From contig NZ_CP133266.1 of NCBI RefSeq assembly GCF_030915485.1, forward strand, positions 4,282,001 to 4,346,000: a stretch of DNA of 64,000 nucleotides, in the 5' to 3' direction. This DNA comes from Neobacillus sp. PS3-40. GTDB taxonomy: Bacteria; Bacillota; Bacilli; Bacillales; Cytobacillaceae. Both the position numbers and the translations under genes were made by a program. Below are positions 1 to 8,793 of the stretch, piece after piece. The number at the start of each line of letters is the position of its first letter. Within the stretch, counting starts at the first letter, position 1. The notes beneath the pieces are model-generated. The model saw nothing but the letters and a program-made list of their open reading frames with translations, was not told where the DNA came from and ran no database searches.

Positions 1-656
1 TTTTTAGATAAAGAATCTAATATACCTTCAATGGTTTTAAGTTCATTGCCCGTTTTATCATACATTGGATGCAACAAAATGATTGATCCAGGTTTCACAT
101 TCTCATTTACATACTTTACTTTGTCAGTTACGGATGTAAAATAAGTGTCCGGTTCGAGATTCCAAGTAATAGTATCCATATGATTTCTATGTAAATAATA
201 AGGTAAGGCAATTAGTTTTTTACCATTTGGTGGTCGGAAGTCAATTTCACCCATATAACCAGTTTTACGAATTAAGTTATTGGTCTCATCAATTTCCCTT
301 TTTATGTAGGAGTATTTTTTAAAAATCATTCGATTATGTGAATAGGTATGATTACCAATCTGATAGCCTGCTTCGGCTAGTTTTTTTCCTTCAATTGGGT
401 TTTTCTTTAGCTCATTGCCAATTAAAAAAAAGGTAGCCTTTGCATGATATTTATTTAAAAGAGGTGCTATTTTATCAACATTTTTAGTTGGTCCGTCATC
501 GAATGTCAAAGCAACAACTTTTTTATTTGTTTGTACATGACTAGTTAATCCACCAAATAGCTGGAATGTTCTTGAATTCATCAGTTTATATGTACCGAAG
601 AAAAAAAGGAATAATAATAACAGGATTCCCCCAATTGCAACCATTATTTTTTTCAT
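1..656 (-). CDS. Polysaccharide deacetylase (NodB/CE4 family), 3' end outside window
   Basis: Membrane-anchored or secreted deacetylase, probably acting on cell-wall peptidoglycan or another N-acetylated polysaccharide. I read the protein by hand from ATG at 656-654, preceded by a GGGAGA ribosome binding site. Residues 1-25 are a short basic start plus one hydrophobic segment (signal anchor). NodB motifs are visible in order: TFDDGP at about 50-55 (catalytic base and metal Asp), HTYSH at 102-106 (metal His pair), RPPNG at 140-144, and ILLHP at about 192-196 (catalytic His). All metal and catalytic positions are therefore present. About 218 codons are visible and the gene runs off the left edge. 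The exact substrate cannot be told from sequence. Confidence 0.9.
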   Translation of the reverse strand, partial: MKKIMVAIGGILLLLFLFFFGTYKLMNSRTFQLFGGLTSHVQTNKKVVALTFDDGPTKNVDKIAPLLNKYHAKATFFLIGNELKKNPIEGKKLAEAGYQIGNHTYSHNRMIFKKYSYIKREIDETNNLIRKTGYMGEIDFRPPNGKKLIALPYYLHRNHMDTITWNLEPDTYFTSVTDKVKYVNENVKPGSIILLHPMYDKTGNELKTIEGILDSLSK

Positions 657-990
657 TATTTGTCTCCCAACTTTAACTTTTCATTGCCCATTTCACTAGT
701 TGAAATTTTAATTGGCATCAGCTCTAAATAAAAAGTATAGTGAAAAATGCTAACATGTCAATCCACTAATACATTGTAAAGGATAAGAGTAAAAGAGAAA
801 CGCCGTCATACTGTGACGGGTTAACTTCAGAGGTACAAACAATCAAATCACATAAGAAATCACAGTGTATTTTTTATTGTTATATCTAAAGGGAGTTTAA
901 TTTAATAAGGATATGAAATAATGAGGTTTTATGTCATATTTGACCAAAATTGTGAAGGAAAGAGGAGAATAGAATGTTCTCCTCTAAGAA
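657..990. other. Intergenic region with two short hairpins
   Basis: No supported gene. CCGTCA at 803-808 pairs with TGACGG at 814-819. AGAGGAGAA (961-969) pairs with TTCTCCTCT (977-985) just beyond the stop of the YciI-like gene and probably ends its transcript, although the following T-tract on the minus strand is weak. Confidence 0.4.
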
Positions 991-1248
991 TCAATCTTTT
1001 AAAATCCATTCTTTTACAACAAAAGTGGAAGAACCACTCTTAATTAACGGGTCTGAATTTCCAATTTTAGTGGCTTCATCTAAGGAATTGCTTTTAATAA
1101 GGTAAGCACCACCTGATCCATCACTAAATGGACCATAAGCTTCCAGCTGCTTATTATGTTTGAGCTTATCGAGGAAATCATAGTGAGGTTTAACAAAATC
1201 ATTGTTGAAATTTTGAGTCCTTGTAGTTGTAATCAAATAAAGGTTCAT
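991..1248 (-). CDS. YciI-family protein
   Basis: An 85-residue protein matching the compact ferredoxin-like YCII fold. It starts MNLYLI, has the family's HYDFLDKLK stretch near residues 22-31 (His on the first helix), then a GPFSDGSGGAYLI strand (about 39-51) and the conserved DPL motif near 66-68 followed by a final strand ending VKEWIL. Members are small, usually dimeric proteins. Some act as enzymes, others as accessory domains, so function here is unknown. The start ATG is preceded by AGGAGCC on the minus strand. Monocistronic between intergenic regions. Confidence 0.8.
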   Translation of the reverse strand: MNLYLITTTRTQNFNNDFVKPHYDFLDKLKHNKQLEAYGPFSDGSGGAYLIKSNSLDEATKIGNSDPLIKSGSSTFVVKEWILKD

Positions 1249-1551
1249 GTAAAGGCTCCTTATCTTTATTTTTGAAAATTATACCATAATGAATGATTTC
1301 AGTGAAAAAAGTTTATCTCATAGTACGAAAATTCTACGATGAATTGTTTTGCCATAATCAGACATCAAATGAGTACCATCTTTTGTTAGTATTTTTAATC
1401 CTACAGAGTTTGAAGCAAATATAATTAAACATCGGATGAAAGTAAACTTGACAGAATGTTTTATAGATAGTAATATCTTGTACGTAAATATAATGTTTAA
1501 ATGATTTCTTTTAAATATAGATAAATTTAGCATACGGTAAATAGTTTCCTA
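1249..1551. other. AT-rich intergenic region
   Basis: I see no supported gene here. An open frame of about 70 codons exists on the minus strand at 1318-1533, but it has no ribosome binding site and no recognisable family features. The segment ends at the putative promoter of the dab operon. Confidence 0.4.
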
Positions 1552-1580
1552 TTGACTTTATGAAAAAGGAGATCTATAGA
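1552..1580 (+). promoter_or_regulatory. Putative sigma-A promoter of the dab operon
   Basis: TTGACT at 1552-1557 and TATAGA at 1575-1580 are separated by exactly 17 bases, close to the vegetative consensus. It points at dabB and would give a leader of about 235 nucleotides, long enough to contain the terminator-like hairpin at 1671-1738. Confidence 0.6.
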
Positions 1581-1670
1581 AAGTAGAAATTAAAAATACT
1601 TCCATTTTTAAAAGAAAAGAATTTGATAAAAGGTAGACTATTTAAACGCCAAATAGGGCAGTTAAAAGTA

Positions 1671-1738
1671 AACCGGCAATTTTTTAAAGTTTGATGGTTT
1701 TAAAATGACCATTAAATTTAAAAATTGCCGGTTTTTTT
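1671..1738 (+). terminator. Leader terminator-like hairpin upstream of dabB
   Basis: The arm AACCGGCAATTTTT (from 1671) pairs with AAAAATTGCCGGTT (about 1719-1732) around an inner ATGGT/ACCAT stem, and is followed by a run of seven T. This is an intrinsic-terminator shape on the plus strand, but no plus-strand gene lies upstream. It sits between the putative promoter (1552-1580) and the dabB start (1822), so attenuation of the operon is the natural reading. No known riboswitch aptamer was recognised in the 90 bases before it. Confidence 0.6.
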
Positions 1739-1821
1739 ATTTACAAAAACTAAAACAAAAGATTCATATTATAAAGAATTTGTTAACTTTGTATCTACAA
1801 TTTCTATGGGGGAGAGCTAAG

Positions 1822-3357
1822 ATGTTCCATTATTTTGAGCTTATTTCATTGCCAACTGCATTTTTAACCGTGTGTGCAGTTTCTTTGTTAAGCGCAATTT
1901 CCATACTATACGTAAGGATTCCCTTACATTTTGTTCGTTTTCACATAGGTATTATTTCGTTACCTCCAATCGTCGCCTTGTTGGGGCTTGTTTCAAACAA
2001 TGGATGTGTGATAGTTGGTCCTTGGCGTTTTGATTCCCTATCATGGCTCCTAGCCTTTTTTGTCCTTACAATTGGTTTAATTGTACAGCGCTATTCTGTT
2101 CGATACTTATTCGGTGATCATTCTTATCGAAAATATTTTACGCTGATGACACTCACTACGTCTGCCGGCGCCCTTACCTGGCTCAGTAATGACCTTCACC
2201 TTCTGTTGGTTTGTTGGGGAGCTACACTTTTGGGACTGACATGGCTTATAAGATTAAATAAAAAGTGGCAGGTGTCCAGAAAAGCCGCTTCCATTTCAGG
2301 GCGACAATTTTTACTCAGTTGGCTTATCTTGTTGCTTGCTGTAATCTGGATTACACAAGCCACGGAACACTGGCAGCTATCGATCATACTTGAGAAAAAC
2401 AATCTTTCACAACTAGCTTCATGGGAGAAGACGTGTATAAACCTCCTTTTGATAGTGGCAATGGTAATTCCGTCTGCACAGTATCCTTTCCAACGTTGGC
2501 TATTAGACTCGGTAGTGGCTCCAACGCCTGTATCTGCTGTCATGCATGCTGGAATTGTGAATGCCGGTGGTCTAATGCTGACTCGTTTCGCACCGCTTTT
2601 TACCAGCGATTCAGCACAGATAATTCTACTCATTTTGTCTGGTATTTCAGTGCTACTGGGGACCGGAATTATGCTGGTCCATGTAGACTATAAACGACAA
2701 CTGGTTGGCTCAACCATTGCCCAAATGGGGTTCATGCTAATCCAGTGTGCATTAGGCGCCTATTTGGCAGCCATTATTCATGCTATTTTACATGGGCTAT
2801 TTAAAGCGAGCCTTTTCTTACAGTCCGGATCCGCGATTCATTATAACGGGTCGTTATCCTTCAAGGACCGTCCGTTGCCCTATTTATGGACCATGACCGG
2901 AGGGATTTTAGGTCTCCTTATGGGGATTGGTTATTGGCTTGCTTCTCAAGGAGAGGATTATCAAATGATCAGTACCCTAATTTTAGGATGGTCGGTGACA
3001 TTTGCTTGGAACGGGCTAGTGGCTTTTGGTTACGGTTGTATTGGTCGAATTGCGGGATTTACTTTCCTTGCAGGAGCGGCATTCATGTTCAACATCATCC
3101 ATTCCGCCTTAGACAGTCTGTTACATGAAACTGTTCTGAATGGAAGTCAACCACCTGCACCTGCAACCATCTTGGTCCTGTTTATCTTGCTGGGTGGCAG
3201 TGCTTTTGGTTTATGGTTAGCGAACAATCGTTCCTCAACTGTATTCGCAGTTATTTATCTATTGCTCGTACATTTGGGTGAGCCTCACAAAGATTTAGTT
3301 GAAAGCCATCCAAAATATTTGGCAAAATACTTGTCTAATAGGAGGTCGTTTAGATGA
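1822..3357 (+). CDS. dabB: DabB-type membrane subunit of inorganic-carbon transporter (NADH dehydrogenase subunit L-like)
   Basis: Integral membrane subunit of the two-part DAB complex that energises CO2/bicarbonate accumulation, probably by coupling cation flow to the DabA subunit. About 511 residues, almost entirely hydrophobic, with the proton-translocating antiporter features of complex I NuoL/Mrp proteins, including the HAGIVNAGG stretch and the HAILHGLFKA helix. I place the start at ATG 1822 after GGGGGA at 1808-1813; a longer in-frame reading from 1705 would begin inside the leader hairpin. Its TGA overlaps the dabA ATG by four bases (ATGA), implying translational coupling. It corresponds to B. 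subtilis YbcD (NdhF) by gene order and type. Confidence 0.88.
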   Translation: MFHYFELISLPTAFLTVCAVSLLSAISILYVRIPLHFVRFHIGIISLPPIVALLGLVSNNGCVIVGPWRFDSLSWLLAFFVLTIGLIVQRYSVRYLFGDHSYRKYFTLMTLTTSAGALTWLSNDLHLLLVCWGATLLGLTWLIRLNKKWQVSRKAASISGRQFLLSWLILLLAVIWITQATEHWQLSIILEKNNLSQLASWEKTCINLLLIVAMVIPSAQYPFQRWLLDSVVAPTPVSAVMHAGIVNAGGLMLTRFAPLFTSDSAQIILLILSGISVLLGTGIMLVHVDYKRQLVGSTIAQMGFMLIQCALGAYLAAIIHAILHGLFKASLFLQSGSAIHYNGSLSFKDRPLPYLWTMTGGILGLLMGIGYWLASQGEDYQMISTLILGWSVTFAWNGLVAFGYGCIGRIAGFTFLAGAAFMFNIIHSALDSLLHETVLNGSQPPAPATILVLFILLGGSAFGLWLANNRSSTVFAVIYLLLVHLGEPHKDLVESHPKYLAKYLSNRRSFR

Positions 3358-5969
3358 CAACGACATTAGCCAAAACATTAGATTGGGAAAAGGTATCTGA
3401 AGATCTCGGTCTTGATATTCATGATTTAGTAAAATCAGCGAGCAAAGTCATCGCACCACTTAGTCCTATTAGCAAGTTTGCGGCACGCAGCCCCTGGATG
3501 GGCTTAGAACGGCAATCATTTGAACAGATAGCACGTCGTTTCAAAGACATTTGCGATGTAGAGCTATTTCCCAATAATTCTGTATTCAAGACTGCACGGA
3601 ATCAAGGAGAAATTGATCTGAATTTTCTAGAAGTAGGACTTCAGCAATGGCTTGATAAACAGTCTTTCAAACTCCCACGCATGACTGTAGAACAGTTTTG
3701 CCGCGCTGCACTTTTGCAGGATAAGCCTTCTTCCAAATTGACGGTACTTCCCGAAGTAAAAAGAATGGCAAAGAAATTAAGTGGATTTAAGTCCGAGATG
3801 AAGGTAAGACAATCAGTACAAACTTCTAGTCAGCGTTTTGATCAGATTTGCGATGTGGGGATGTCAAGGGATCTCAACCGCCATATGATTAAGTGGTGTA
3901 AATTGTTCTTGGATGAGTCTCAGGCTGTCTGGTCTATGCCAAATCGCGAGGAAGGTTTCTATCATGCATGGCGCAGAATTGTTTCCTTTGACCCAGATAT
4001 AAGTCCTGAGGCGCGAAAGCAGCTTAAAAATTTGCCGAAGGAAGCTGACGCTGCTTTAGAAGAAGCCTTATCGCAATTAGAAATACCTGATTCAGAGGTT
4101 CAAGAATATCTTGAAGCACATTTACTTGCCTTGCCAGGATGGGCAGGAATGATGCTCTGGAGAACGCAGCAACAAATTAAGGAAAGCTCTTTACTTACTG
4201 ACTATTTGGCTGTACGACTTTCCTTGGAGTTGGTTTTGATTAAGCCTAATCTTCCTTTAACTAAGCAAAAAACGGAAGTGGGAGTGTTCCTAGAATCGTT
4301 AATTGCTGCTTGGCTCCACTGGGGGAACCTGCCAATCAATGCTTGGTCACAGTTGCCCTCTGCAGAACAAAAAGCTCGTTTGACCCTTGCTTGGCGGTTT
4401 GATAAGATTATCCGCAATAGACTTTGGATGGAAGCTTGGGAAAAAACATATGAAGATCAATTAATGAAAAAAATCATCTCAAAGAAGCAGACTGCAGATC
4501 AAAGTAAGCCAGCAGTAGCACAATTTGTATTTTGTATTGATGTGCGATCAGAGCCTTTTCGCCGCAAACTTGAAAATGTAGATTGTTTTGAAACCTTTGG
4601 AGCAGCTGGGTTTTTCGGCTTGCCGATTGAAACCTACAAACTGGAAAGAGAACATAGCCATAGTTCCTTACCGGTAATGTTAAAACCACAATTCAAAGTA
4701 AAAGAATTTTTGCCTGAATATGAATACAAAAAATTTCACCAAAGGTTGCAGTCAGTACATTCACTTAAAGACACATTTAAAAAAATGAAACAAAACTTGC
4801 TTGCAAGCTTATTACTGCCGGAGATCAGTGGCCCATGGCTTAGTATGCAAACACTGACCCGTAGTTTTATGCCAAGCGGCACAGGACGCCTCTTCAAGAA
4901 AATTCTTGACAAATGGATCATGAAACCTGCAGTGGAATTAACGCTAGACCGTATTCATACTTCTAAAACGGAGCTACCGGTTGGTTTTTCTGAAGAAGAG
5001 AAAGTGCATTATGTAGAGCAGGCTTTAAAAATGATGGGACTCACAGATAATTTTGCTTCATTAGTGGTGATTTGCGGACATGGTAGTTGTAGCACCAATA
5101 ATCCCTACGCTGCTTCTCTCGACTGCGGGGCATGTGGTGGCGCATCAAGCGCTTTTAATGCGCGGGTTCTGGCAGCTTTGTGTAACCTTCCAAACGTAAG
5201 GCAGTCCCTCCAGGCAAAGGGAATTTCTATTCCGAAAGATACCGTTTTTGCAGCTTCAGAGCATATTACAACAGTCGATGAATTACATTGGGTCTATCTT
5301 CCGAAACTTTCAGATACGGCTAAAGCAGCATTTGCCCGCATTCAAGCTTTACTACCAAAGGTTAGTGAAGAAGTAAACGCCGAGCGAATCCCGAAATTGC
5401 CAAATCTAAAGGTTAACTGCAAAAATCCTAAAGCTGAAGCTGAGCGCCTTTCAGAGGATTGGAGTGAGGTACGTCCGGAATGGGGGCTGGCGGGTAATGC
5501 GGCGTTTGTTATCGGGGAGCGAAGGCTGACTCGGGAGCGGAATCTAGGAGGGAGAGTTTTTCTACAAAACTATAACTGGAAAAAGGATAAAAGTGGTTCA
5601 CTTCTTGCCAGCATTATTGCTGGACCGGCAACGGTTTGTCAATGGATTAACCTGCAATATTACGCTTCAGCCGTTGCACCTCATTATTATGGAAGCGGAA
5701 ATAAAGCAACCCAAACAGTGACAGCAGGAATCGGAGTCATGCAGGGGAACGCCAGTGACTTATTAGCCGGACTTCCCTGGCAGTCGGTTATGCAATCGGA
5801 TCAATTGGTCTATCATGCACCTCTAAGGTTGCTGGTGGTGATCCAAGCACCAAAGGAATATGTGGAACGATTGTTGAATCATGATCAGCCATTCCAACAA
5901 AAAGTTCAAAACGGATGGCTTCGGCTATCATCCATTGATCCAGAAGGAAACTGGAAGAGTTGGTCTTAG
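3354..5969 (+). CDS. dabA: DabA-type inorganic-carbon concentrating protein (DUF2309, YbcC-like)
   Basis: Cytoplasmic, membrane-associated zinc protein of the DAB complex, thought to act like a vectorial beta-carbonic anhydrase making bicarbonate from CO2. 871 residues, normal for Bacillus members. The expected zinc and active-site residues are visible: Cys394 and Asp396 in FCIDVRSEPFR, His576 in VICGHGSCS, and Cys591 in LDCGACGG. The spacing of 15 between the His and the last Cys is that of characterised DabA. The start ATG 3354 overlaps dabB and follows a TAGGAGG site at 3339-3345. The gap to the next gene is about 98 bases. Transport has been shown for DabAB of other bacteria; here it is inferred by family. 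Confidence 0.92.
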   Translation: MTTTLAKTLDWEKVSEDLGLDIHDLVKSASKVIAPLSPISKFAARSPWMGLERQSFEQIARRFKDICDVELFPNNSVFKTARNQGEIDLNFLEVGLQQWLDKQSFKLPRMTVEQFCRAALLQDKPSSKLTVLPEVKRMAKKLSGFKSEMKVRQSVQTSSQRFDQICDVGMSRDLNRHMIKWCKLFLDESQAVWSMPNREEGFYHAWRRIVSFDPDISPEARKQLKNLPKEADAALEEALSQLEIPDSEVQEYLEAHLLALPGWAGMMLWRTQQQIKESSLLTDYLAVRLSLELVLIKPNLPLTKQKTEVGVFLESLIAAWLHWGNLPINAWSQLPSAEQKARLTLAWRFDKIIRNRLWMEAWEKTYEDQLMKKIISKKQTADQSKPAVAQFVFCIDVRSEPFRRKLENVDCFETFGAAGFFGLPIETYKLEREHSHSSLPVMLKPQFKVKEFLPEYEYKKFHQRLQSVHSLKDTFKKMKQNLLASLLLPEISGPWLSMQTLTRSFMPSGTGRLFKKILDKWIMKPAVELTLDRIHTSKTELPVGFSEEEKVHYVEQALKMMGLTDNFASLVVICGHGSCSTNNPYAASLDCGACGGASSAFNARVLAALCNLPNVRQSLQAKGISIPKDTVFAASEHITTVDELHWVYLPKLSDTAKAAFARIQALLPKVSEEVNAERIPKLPNLKVNCKNPKAEAERLSEDWSEVRPEWGLAGNAAFVIGERRLTRERNLGGRVFLQNYNWKKDKSGSLLASIIAGPATVCQWINLQYYASAVAPHYYGSGNKATQTVTAGIGVMQGNASDLLAGLPWQSVMQSDQLVYHAPLRLLVVIQAPKEYVERLLNHDQPFQQKVQNGWLRLSSIDPEGNWKSWS

Positions 5970-6067
5970 CGTTTGCTTCGGTGTGAAAAAAATATTTATA
6001 TGCAATAACTATTATAGGGTATTAAATTATACAGCCATTTAATAGTACAGAAGGGATAGGGATCAAT

Positions 6068-6433
6068 ATGGATAAGTCAAAAGGCACTCTTGAAGCTGAA
6101 ATCAGTAAAGCATTAACTCAATGGGAGAAAAGCTATCTTGGACGCGGTTCAATATCTGTTAAGTCTGATATCTTCCGAGATATGATTATTGTTACATTGC
6201 ATCGAATTTTAACCCCTGCTGAATATTCACTATGTAAGGATAAAGAGGGATTGTTATCAATAAAAAAGATACGAAACAGCTTGGTGGAATCCGGTCAAGA
6301 AGAATTAAAGCATATTATATTTTCGCTAACAGGTCAGGAAGTAGTAAGTTTTCATACCGATATTAGCACCCAAACCGGTGAAAGGGTCATGGTCTTTAAA
6401 CTTTCAGGAGATTTGGAAGATAAAATGTCATAA
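6068..6433 (+). CDS. DUF2294 (YbcI-like) protein
   Basis: A 121-residue soluble protein of the DUF2294 type: the N-terminal KGTLEAEISKALTQWEK helix, then GRGSISVKSDIFRDMIIVTL and a C-terminal region with TGQEVVSFHTDIS. Its position directly after dabBA matches the B. subtilis ybcC-ybcD-ybcF-ybcH-ybcI cluster, so a role with the Dab system is inferred from context only. The ribosome binding site is GAAGGGATAGGG upstream of ATG 6068. No catalytic residues can be assigned. Confidence 0.75.
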   Translation: MDKSKGTLEAEISKALTQWEKSYLGRGSISVKSDIFRDMIIVTLHRILTPAEYSLCKDKEGLLSIKKIRNSLVESGQEELKHIIFSLTGQEVVSFHTDISTQTGERVMVFKLSGDLEDKMS

Positions 6434-6551
6434 AAACAATGGGACTTTACTAGTACAAAATGTTTTTTATGGACAATTTTTGTTAGGGCAAGAAATAGCT
6501 CAATTAATTGGAATTGGAACTTAAATTCAGTTAAATAATGGGGTGAGCTTA

Positions 6552-7043
6552 ATGAAAATTGATGAAAAGAAAAAAGTGTTGTTTGTGATTGGAATGGAGC
6601 AAAATCCGGAAAGTATAATGAAAAAGATTACTAGTCTTCAACCGAATACTATTTTAATCTGGCAATGTTATGGACTAACCATTACACCATTCAGTGATTT
6701 AATGCGAGACATCATCATTGCTATTTATCAAGAAAATGTTGAAGAAATATTCGTTATCGTATCAAAAGATGAGCAAAAGGGTACAAGAGAGATTTTTAAG
6801 AAAATATATGAAAATAAAGGTTTACAAGATAAAATGCAAACATTGGATTATCTGTTTAAAAATTGCATGGCGGAATTTCCTAAGGGAAACATTAGAGAAT
6901 GGCTGGAGGGCAGCGAAACTTCATCCAACAGCATGCAAAATATTGTCAACGTCATTCGAAATCATCCGTTGATGCCCTCAAATGTGAAGGTTACAGAATT
7001 CTTATTAGAGAATGAAAATCAATCAAAAACTGTCGTTCTCTAA
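6552..7043 (+). CDS. YbcF-like degenerate beta-carbonic anhydrase-fold protein
   Basis: 163 residues. The layout (KVLFVIGMEQNPES, then LIWQCYGLTITP, a helix, then EEIFVIVSKDEQ) is reminiscent of a beta-carbonic anhydrase core, and the gene takes the place of ybcF in the dab cluster. The catalytic zinc signature of true beta-carbonic anhydrases (CxDxR followed later by HxxC) is not present, so it is probably not an active anhydrase; a regulatory or structural partner of DabAB is an inference. I choose ATG 6552 because GGGGTG at 6540-6545 sits six bases upstream; an in-frame GTG at 6543 lies within that site. Confidence 0.6.
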   Translation: MKIDEKKKVLFVIGMEQNPESIMKKITSLQPNTILIWQCYGLTITPFSDLMRDIIIAIYQENVEEIFVIVSKDEQKGTREIFKKIYENKGLQDKMQTLDYLFKNCMAEFPKGNIREWLEGSETSSNSMQNIVNVIRNHPLMPSNVKVTEFLLENENQSKTVVL

Positions 7044-7118
7044 GTAGGTAAATCCGTTTATCCAACAGCAGTAATCAGGAAGACTTTTATGCATTCCTCG
7101 CACGCTTCCTTCATGAAG

Positions 7119-7144
7119 ATCAGCATTCTAGCTGATTTTTTTTT
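7119..7144 (+). terminator. Terminator of the dab operon
   Basis: ATCAGC (7119-7124) pairs with GCTGAT (7131-7136) and is followed by eight T. It lies about 75 bases after the last gene of the cluster and immediately before dispersed repeat copy A. Confidence 0.7.
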
Positions 7145-7243
7145 AGCTAAGCAGAATTTATTTCCATAAATTCTGCTAGTGCATAAGGGCTACTACGCTT
7201 CTGTCATCGCTCTTAGGGGCTCGCCAATCAGCGAGTTTTCTTT
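7145..7243 (+). repeat. Dispersed three-hairpin repeat, copy A
   Basis: One of six copies found in this window (A 7145, B1 23569, B2 23666, C 26076 inverted, D 53612, partial E 31672). Hairpin 1: CAGAATTTAT with ATAAATTCTG. Hairpin 2: an AAGGGC block with GCTCTT. Hairpin 3: CTCGC with GCGAG, followed by TTTTCTTT. It lies directly downstream of the dab operon terminator. Confidence 0.75.
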
Positions 7244-7366
7244 CTAATTTCTTTTACTCTTATCTTCTACAATCTATGAAGCGGTTGATTACCTTGTCAT
7301 TAACCATAAAAATATTATGTAAACTATATTTATTTTTGATAAATCAAATGAAAAAATGATATTCTA

Positions 7367-8149
7367 TTGTTTAGATATGACAGAAAGGGAGTAATTTGCC
7401 TGGATAACTTCAAAAGTGATGCGGAGATTAAATTAATTGCACTTGATATGGATGGGACACTTTTAAATGAAGAAGGCGAAATTTCTATTGAGAATCGCCA
7501 AGCAATAAAAGAAGCGAAAGAACAAGGTATATATGTAGTCCTTAGCACTGGGAGGTCTTTACTGACATGTAGAAGCCATGCTGAATCTCTTGAATTAACC
7601 TCATATTTAGTCACTGTTAACGGAAGTGAGATATGGAATGATCAAGGACAGTTAGTAGAAAGAAAACTTGTCCACTCTGATCAAATTCAATGGATGTTGA
7701 GCCTTGCCCAAAACCACAAAACAAACTATTGGGCAATTAGTACCGACCGTACTTGGCAAGATGAGATGCCAGACGATATACATGCATTCGAATGGCTTAA
7801 ATTCGGATTTAGCACTACAGATGATGATAGTAGGGGAATTATTTTAAAAGAACTCCAAAATAGAGGAATGTTTGAAATCAGTAATTCAAGTTTGGAAAAC
7901 CTTGAAGTAAATGCTGCAGGTATCAATAAGGCTAAAGGACTTGAAATAGTTTGTGAAAAGCTAGGGATTGAAATGAATCATGTAATGGCAATTGGCGATA
8001 GTCTGAATGATATTGCGATGATAAAAGAAGCTGGACTAGGGGTTGCAATGGGAAATGCCCAAGAAGTAGTGAAGGAAACTGCAGACTGGGTAACCGCAAC
8101 AAATAATGAAGATGGGGTAGCGGTGGCTATTCGAAAATGGGTACTGTAA
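7367..8149 (+). CDS. Cof-type HAD-IIB phosphatase
   Basis: Sugar-phosphate or nucleotide phosphatase of the Cof/YkrA type. HAD motif I is LIALDMDGTLLN, motif II is VLSTGR, the lysine of motif III lies near INKAKGLE, and motif IV is AIGDSLNDIAM followed by GVAMGNAQEVVK. A C2-type cap lies between motifs II and III. The start is uncertain. TTG at 7367 opens the frame but has no Shine-Dalgarno, whereas a strong AAAGGGAG at 7384-7391 sits inside the frame eight bases before CTG at 7400, so translation may begin at CTG (about 249 residues). Substrate cannot be predicted. Monocistronic. Confidence 0.85.
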   Translation: MFRYDRKGVICLDNFKSDAEIKLIALDMDGTLLNEEGEISIENRQAIKEAKEQGIYVVLSTGRSLLTCRSHAESLELTSYLVTVNGSEIWNDQGQLVERKLVHSDQIQWMLSLAQNHKTNYWAISTDRTWQDEMPDDIHAFEWLKFGFSTTDDDSRGIILKELQNRGMFEISNSSLENLEVNAAGINKAKGLEIVCEKLGIEMNHVMAIGDSLNDIAMIKEAGLGVAMGNAQEVVKETADWVTATNNEDGVAVAIRKWVL

Positions 8150-8290
8150 AATAATAATTTGCCAACAAATATGGCTACAACTTTACAAAAGATTTTATTA
8201 GGGAACACGGTGAAACAACAAGTGAAGGCCGAAAAAGAAGCTAAATCTTAAACCCATAAGTAGAAAAAAACTCTGATAGGAGTAGAACTT

Positions 8291-8764
8291 ATGAAATTCA
8301 AAATTATTGAAAGAAATCATTTTCAAGTGGTAGGGATTAAACGTCAGGTTTCATGTGTCAATGGGGAAAATCATGCGCTTATTCCAAAAATATGGGACGA
8401 AGTTAACAAGGATGGGACAGATGATTTATTATTTAAACTGAATAATGGACAAATTAAAGGAGTTCTTGGTATTTGTGTTGAAACAAACTCAAAACAAGTA
8501 ATAGATTATTGGGTAGCGACTGAATTTGATGGCGACACACCCGAAGAGCTGTTGGAACTGGAAATCCCCAAATCTAAATGGGCTATTTTTGAGGTACACG
8601 GTCCTATGCCAAATGCAATGCAGAACGCTTGGAAGCAAATATTTTCGGAATGGTTTCCTTCAAGTGACTATCAGCATACAGGAGCGCCAAATTTAGAAGT
8701 ATATCCAGAAGAAAACCCATACAGACCAAACTATTATTCGGAAATTTGGATCCCTGTAGACTAA
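8291..8764 (+). CDS. GyrI-like / AraC effector-binding domain protein
   Basis: A 157-residue free-standing effector-binding domain of the GyrI-like fold, with two repeats of a beta-alpha-beta-beta unit. Visible family features are the N-terminal KIIERNHFQVVGIKRQV strand, the central GVLGICVET, YWVATEFDG and KWAIFEVHGPMP, and the C-terminal LEVYPEENPY...YSEIWIPV stretch with its conserved acidic residues in the ligand cavity. Such domains bind hydrophobic or cationic small molecules. There is no DNA-binding domain. ATG 8291 follows GATAGGAG. A second GyrI-like protein is encoded at 11040. Confidence 0.82.
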   Translation: MKFKIIERNHFQVVGIKRQVSCVNGENHALIPKIWDEVNKDGTDDLLFKLNNGQIKGVLGICVETNSKQVIDYWVATEFDGDTPEELLELEIPKSKWAIFEVHGPMPNAMQNAWKQIFSEWFPSSDYQHTGAPNLEVYPEENPYRPNYYSEIWIPVD

Positions 8765-8793
8765 AAAAAGAAATTATATAGGGAGGTGCAAAT

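Noticed and set aside
1318-1533. 71-codon open frame on the minus strand
   Set aside because: No ribosome binding site, AT-driven composition, no recognisable motifs; lies in a promoter-bearing intergenic region.
2196-2693. Long overlapping open frames inside dabB
   Set aside because: Antisense and out-of-frame shadows of a clearly coding gene with intact family motifs.
8159-8251. Short frame ending KQQVKAEKEAKS between the HAD and GyrI-like genes
   Set aside because: Composition is protein-like but no Shine-Dalgarno precedes the TTG or ATG starts and no family was recognised; may be a remnant.
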